DNA of 64,000 nt from Microbacterium proteolyticum (lineage in GTDB: Bacteria > Actinomycetota > Actinomycetes > Actinomycetales > Microbacteriaceae): contig NZ_CP121274.1 of the NCBI RefSeq assembly GCF_029639405.1, positions 3,038,001 through 3,102,000 of the forward strand, read 5' to 3'. A program made the translations under genes and the position numbers. Positions within the stretch are counted from its first letter, which is position 1, and every line of letters starts with the position of its first letter. The notes beneath the pieces were generated by a model, which saw only the letters and a list, made by a program, of their open reading frames with translations, did no database searches and had not been told where the DNA came from. Below are positions 58,480 through 64,000 of this stretch, piece after piece.

Positions 58480-60168
58480 GTGACGAGCTATGACCCGCCT
58501 CGCCCCTGGACCGCCAGCTATGCCGCCGGAGTGCCGGAGGACCTCGAACCTCAGACGGGTTCGCTCGTCGACATCCTCGACGCCTCCACGCGCGACTATC
58601 CCGACGCCCCGGCGTTGGAGTTCTTCGGTCGGACGACGTCGTACGCCGAGCTGTCGGCCGAGGTGAGCCGCGTCGCCGCGGCCCTCGCCGCGCACGGCGT
58701 GCGTGCCGGCGACCCCGTCGCGATCGTCCTGCCGAACTGTCCGCAGCACATCGTCGCGTTCTACGCGGTGCTGCGCCTGGGCGCGGTCGTCGTGGAGCAC
58801 AACCCGCTCTACACCGCGCGGGAGCTCCGCAAGCAGTTCGAGGATCACGGCGCGAAGCACGCCATCGTGTGGAGCAAGGTCGTGAAGACCGTGCAGGACT
58901 TCCCCGCCGACCTTCGGGTGGACACCCTCGTGTCCGTCGACGTCACCCGGGCGATGCCGCTCCGCATGCGCGTGGCCCTGCGCCTCCCCGTCGCGAAGGC
59001 GCGGGAAGCGCGCGCGGCCCTGACCGAGAAGACGACGGATGCCGAGCCCTGGGCCCAGCTCCTCCGCCACGATCCGCTCCCCGCGTCACACCCCCGCCCG
59101 GCCACGGACGACCTCGCGATCATCCAGTACACCAGCGGCACGACCGGCACGCCCAAGGGCGCGATGCTCACCCACGCGAACCTCCTCGCCAACGCCGCGC
59201 AGGCCCGCGCGTGGGTGCCGTCGATCGTGCGCGGCGAGGGCTGCGTCGTCTACGCGGTCCTGCCGATGTTCCACGCGTACGGTCTGACGCTCTGCCTGAC
59301 GTTCGCGATGTCGATGGGCGCGCGACTCGTGCTGTTCCCCAAGTTCGACCCCGACCTCGTCCTCGCCGTCACCAAGCGGCATCCCGCGACCTTCCTGCCC
59401 CTCGTGCCGCCGATCGCCGAGCGCCTGCTCGCCGCCGCCGAGGCGAAAGGCGTGTCGCTGGCCGGCACCGACATCGCGATCTCGGGCGCGATGGCCCTCC
59501 CGCATGAGCTGGTGGTCCCGTTCGAGAAGGCCACCGGCGGGTACCTCGTCGAGGGGTACGGCTTGAGCGAGTGCTCCCCCGTGCTCATGGCCAACCCCGT
59601 GGCCGAGAACCGCGTGCCGGGAACCGTCGGGCTCCCGCTGCCGGGCACCGAGTGCCGCGTCGTCGACCCCGACGACCCGCACACCGACGTCGAGCCGGGT
59701 GGCCGCGGAGAGCTCGTGGTCCGCGGGCCGCAGGTGTTCTCGGGCTATTACGGCAAGCCCGAGGCGACCGAAGAGGTCTTCGTCGACGGGTGGTTCCGCA
59801 CGGGCGACATCGTCACGATCGACGAAGGCGGATTCGTCCGGATCGTCGACCGCATCAAGGAGCTCATCATCACGGGCGGCTTCAACGTCGCGCCGACCGA
59901 GGTCGAGAACGTCCTGCGACAGCACCCCTCGATCGCCGACGTCGCCGTGGTGGGGCTCCCGAGCGACCATTCGGGCGAAGACGTCGTCGCCGCCGTCGTC
60001 CCGTTCGCCGGGGCCGAGATCGACCCCGACGCGCTGCGCGACTTCGCCCGCGGCATCCTGACCCCCTACAAGGTGCCGCGCCGGATCGTGGTCGTCGACG
60101 AACTGCCGAAGTCGCTCATCGGCAAGGTCCTCCGGCGCCAGGTGAAGGAGCGTCTGCTCGCGGAGTGA
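58480..60168 (+). CDS. Long-chain fatty-acid-CoA ligase (AMP-binding)
   Basis: A 562-residue ANL-superfamily ligase. It has YTSGTTGTPKGAMLTH (P-loop), GYGLSECSPV, GWFRTGDIVTIDEGGFVRIVDRIKEL (hinge, shown in two parts as GWFRTGDIV and DRIKELIITGGFNV) and the late catalytic Lys in PKSLIGKVLRR. The chain length preferred is not evident, though long-chain types look like this. TACGCT 6 nt before the GTG gives a leaderless start; earlier in-frame codons lie in gatC. Confidence 0.93.
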   Translation: MTSYDPPRPWTASYAAGVPEDLEPQTGSLVDILDASTRDYPDAPALEFFGRTTSYAELSAEVSRVAAALAAHGVRAGDPVAIVLPNCPQHIVAFYAVLRLGAVVVEHNPLYTARELRKQFEDHGAKHAIVWSKVVKTVQDFPADLRVDTLVSVDVTRAMPLRMRVALRLPVAKAREARAALTEKTTDAEPWAQLLRHDPLPASHPRPATDDLAIIQYTSGTTGTPKGAMLTHANLLANAAQARAWVPSIVRGEGCVVYAVLPMFHAYGLTLCLTFAMSMGARLVLFPKFDPDLVLAVTKRHPATFLPLVPPIAERLLAAAEAKGVSLAGTDIAISGAMALPHELVVPFEKATGGYLVEGYGLSECSPVLMANPVAENRVPGTVGLPLPGTECRVVDPDDPHTDVEPGGRGELVVRGPQVFSGYYGKPEATEEVFVDGWFRTGDIVTIDEGGFVRIVDRIKELIITGGFNVAPTEVENVLRQHPSIADVAVVGLPSDHSGEDVVAAVVPFAGAEIDPDALRDFARGILTPYKVPRRIVVVDELPKSLIGKVLRRQVKERLLAE

Positions 60169-60228
60169 GCGAACCCGCCGGCCTCTCCCCGGGATTCACC
60201 GACCGGAGCGGATGCCGGGCGCCTCGAC

Positions 60229-62649
<2,421 letters not shown>

Positions 62650-62793
62650 GGCAGGGCCACCGACACCGCCCGGGGCTTGCCCGGGGTCCGCGCGCGACGG
62701 GAGGAGATTCGGCGAGCGGCGGACGGATGCCACAATCCCGGTCCGCCCGCCCCGGAATCCCCTCCCGGGGCCGGGGTCGCCGCGCGCCCGGGC

Positions 62794-63891
62794 CTAGGCT
62801 CCGACGGGAACCGCCGACACCGTCCGGGCGATCGTGAACTGACCGATCACGCGGGTGCCGTCGTAGAGCACGGCGGTCTGCCCCGGTGCCACGCCGTCGA
62901 AGGGCTCCTCGGGGCGCACGGTGAGCGCTCCTCCGTCGAGCACGGCGGTGGCGGGCACGGGATCGGCGTGGGCGCGGATCTGCACGTGGCACGCGAAGGT
63001 CGCCGCGGAGGGGGCGCGTCCCGCCCAGGAGAAGCGATCGCCCGAGATCTCGGCGCAGGCGAGGGCCTCTTTCGGTCCCACCACGACCGTGTTGTTCACG
63101 GGACGCACTTCGAGGACGAAGCGCGGCTTGCCGTCGGCGGCGGGGACGCCCAGCTGCAGTCCGCGGCGCTGGCCCACGGTGAAGGCGTGCGCTCCCTCGT
63201 GCGTGCCGACGACCGCACCGGAGCGGTCGAGGATCTCGCCCTTCTCCGCGCCCACGCGGTCGGCGAGCCACCCTCGCGTGTCGCCGTCGGGGATGAAGCA
63301 GATGTCGTGGCTGTCGGGCTTCTGCGCGACGGACAGTCCGCGCTCCTCCGCCTCGGCGCGGACGACCGCCTTGGACGGTGTCGACCCGAGCGGGAAGTAC
63401 GTGTGCGCGAGCTGCGCCTCCGTCAGGACGCCGAGGACGTACGACTGGTCCTTCGCGGCATCCGAGGCCCGGTGGAGCTCCCGCCCGTCGGGCGTGTCGA
63501 CGAGCGTGGCGTAGTGGCCCGTGCACACGGCGTCGAAGCCGAGTTCGACGGCGCGCTCGAGGAGAGCGGCGAACTTGATCTTCTCGTTGCACCGCATGCA
63601 GGGGTTGGGCGTGCGGCCGGCGCGGTACTCCGACACGAAGTCCTCGATCACGTCGTCGCGGAAGCGCTCCGAGAAGTCCCACACGTAGAACGGGATGCCG
63701 AGCTTGTCCGCCGCGCGACGGGCGTCCATGGCGTCCTCGATCGTGCAACAGCCGCGGCTCCCGGCGCGGAGCGTCCCGCCCGCGCGCGACAGTGCCAGGT
63801 GCACGCCGACGACGTCGTGCCCCGCCTCGACCGCGCGCGCCGCGGCCACCGCGGAGTCGACGCCACCGCTCATCGCCGCCAGAACTCGCAT
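62794..63891 (-). CDS. mnmA: tRNA-specific 2-thiouridylase MnmA
   Basis: A 365-residue enzyme that puts sulfur on U34 of tRNA-Glu, -Gln and -Lys using ATP. It has the PP-loop [14 protein letters not shown], the catalytic Cys region [14 protein letters not shown], the second Cys in [11 protein letters not shown], and a C-terminal beta-barrel. It sits 9 nt after a cysteine desulfurase gene, the usual sulfur donor. A TAGACT 6 nt before the ATG may provide a separate leaderless mRNA. CCCCGG/CCGGGG pairing at 62750-62770 may be its terminator. Confidence 0.97.
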   Translation of the reverse strand: MRVLAAMSGGVDSAVAAARAVEAGHDVVGVHLALSRAGGTLRAGSRGCCTIEDAMDARRAADKLGIPFYVWDFSERFRDDVIEDFVSEYRAGRTPNPCMRCNEKIKFAALLERAVELGFDAVCTGHYATLVDTPDGRELHRASDAAKDQSYVLGVLTEAQLAHTYFPLGSTPSKAVVRAEAEERGLSVAQKPDSHDICFIPDGDTRGWLADRVGAEKGEILDRSGAVVGTHEGAHAFTVGQRRGLQLGVPAADGKPRFVLEVRPVNNTVVVGPKEALACAEISGDRFSWAGRAPSAATFACHVQIRAHADPVPATAVLDGGALTVRPEEPFDGVAPGQTAVLYDGTRVIGQFTIARTVSAVPVGA

Positions 63892-63897
63892 CGTCCC

Positions 63898-63903
63898 AGT
63901 CTA
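63898..63903 (-). promoter_or_regulatory. Probable leaderless promoter of mnmA overlapping a stop codon
   Basis: TAGACT on the minus strand, 6 nt before the mnmA ATG. Its first three bases are the TAG stop codon of the upstream desulfurase gene. Confidence 0.55.
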
Positions 63904-64000
63904 CGAACCGCCCGCTGAACGGGCGCCGGATGCCACGGCCCGCTCGTACGCGGACGGCAGCGCCGCGAGCACGGCATCCACGTCGTCCTCGGTCGACGTG
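63901..64000 (-). CDS. Cysteine desulfurase family protein (3' end, partial)
   Basis: The last 32 codons before TAG are in the window; they read STEDDVDAVLAALP and end ARSAGGS. The STxxDVDxVLxALP pattern is the usual C-terminal helix of NifS/IscS-type cysteine desulfurases, and the gene is directly before mnmA, which needs such a sulfur donor. The rest of the gene lies beyond the window. Confidence 0.75.
   Translation of the reverse strand, partial: TSTEDDVDAVLAALPSAYERAVASGARSAGGS

Overview
The window reads as chromosomal housekeeping DNA of a high-GC Gram-positive actinobacterium, most likely a Microbacteriaceae member close to Microbacterium. The grounds are the strong G/C third-position bias, the eukaryote-like IleRS behind a translational T-box, the ClpP1/ClpP2 pair, gatCAB, an RNase E/G with a long acidic N-terminus, a DUF6993-type lipoprotein, and gene neighbourhoods typical of the group (rne-rplU-rpmA-obgE, ndk-DUF4233-folC-ileS, orn, clpS-DUF2017, ligA-mnmA-cysteine desulfurase). 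I see no prophage, insertion sequence, CRISPR array, rRNA operon or replication origin. Four tRNA genes are present: Pro(TGG), Gly(TCC), Arg(TCT) and His(GTG).

Layout. 1-12.1 kb: ribosome and RNA metabolism on the minus strand (obgE, rpmA, rplU, rne), a VKOR-like thiol oxidoreductase gene, then ndk-DUF4233-folC-ileS with a T-box leader. 12.4-17.3 kb: an MHS-family transporter, a pentapeptide-like repeat protein and valS. 17.4-25.4 kb: protein quality control, with an ArsR-like regulator and its small partner gene, an M3 peptidase, clpX, clpP2, clpP1, a TPR protein and trigger factor. 25.4-34.9 kb: tRNAs, small membrane proteins, a BASS transporter, gamma-carbonic anhydrase, Dps, an amidohydrolase-PaiB pair, a Fpg/Nei glycosylase, rpiB and coproporphyrin ferrochelatase. 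35-46 kb: pepN, an ABC-2 transporter, an MscS channel with a truncated haemoglobin, two acyl-CoA thioesterases and EttA. 46-55 kb: a lipoprotein, an SSB paralogue, a MocR/YczE divergent pair, orn, the metallopeptidase-clpS-DUF2017 operon, a P-loop kinase with a GerW-like protein, and dinB. 55-64 kb: gatCAB, an acyl-CoA ligase, ligA, mnmA and the 3' end of a cysteine desulfurase gene that probably supplies sulfur to MnmA.

Many genes are joined by ATGA, GTGA or TGATG stop/start overlaps, so translational coupling is widespread. About nineteen genes have a TANNNT hexamer only 6-7 nt before the start codon, the signature of leaderless mRNA. Convergent gene pairs are often separated by strong hairpins.

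The most unusual content is between genes. There are 49-69 bp imperfect palindromes of several sequence families. One family has four copies that share GCGTGAG ends, and where the arms differ between copies the changes are compensatory. A second family has two 62-bp copies side by side between dinB and gatB. The heptamer GGATGCC/GGCATCC is strongly over-represented and also appears inside terminator stems. I know of no described element that accounts for these palindromes; they are the best candidate here for something undescribed.
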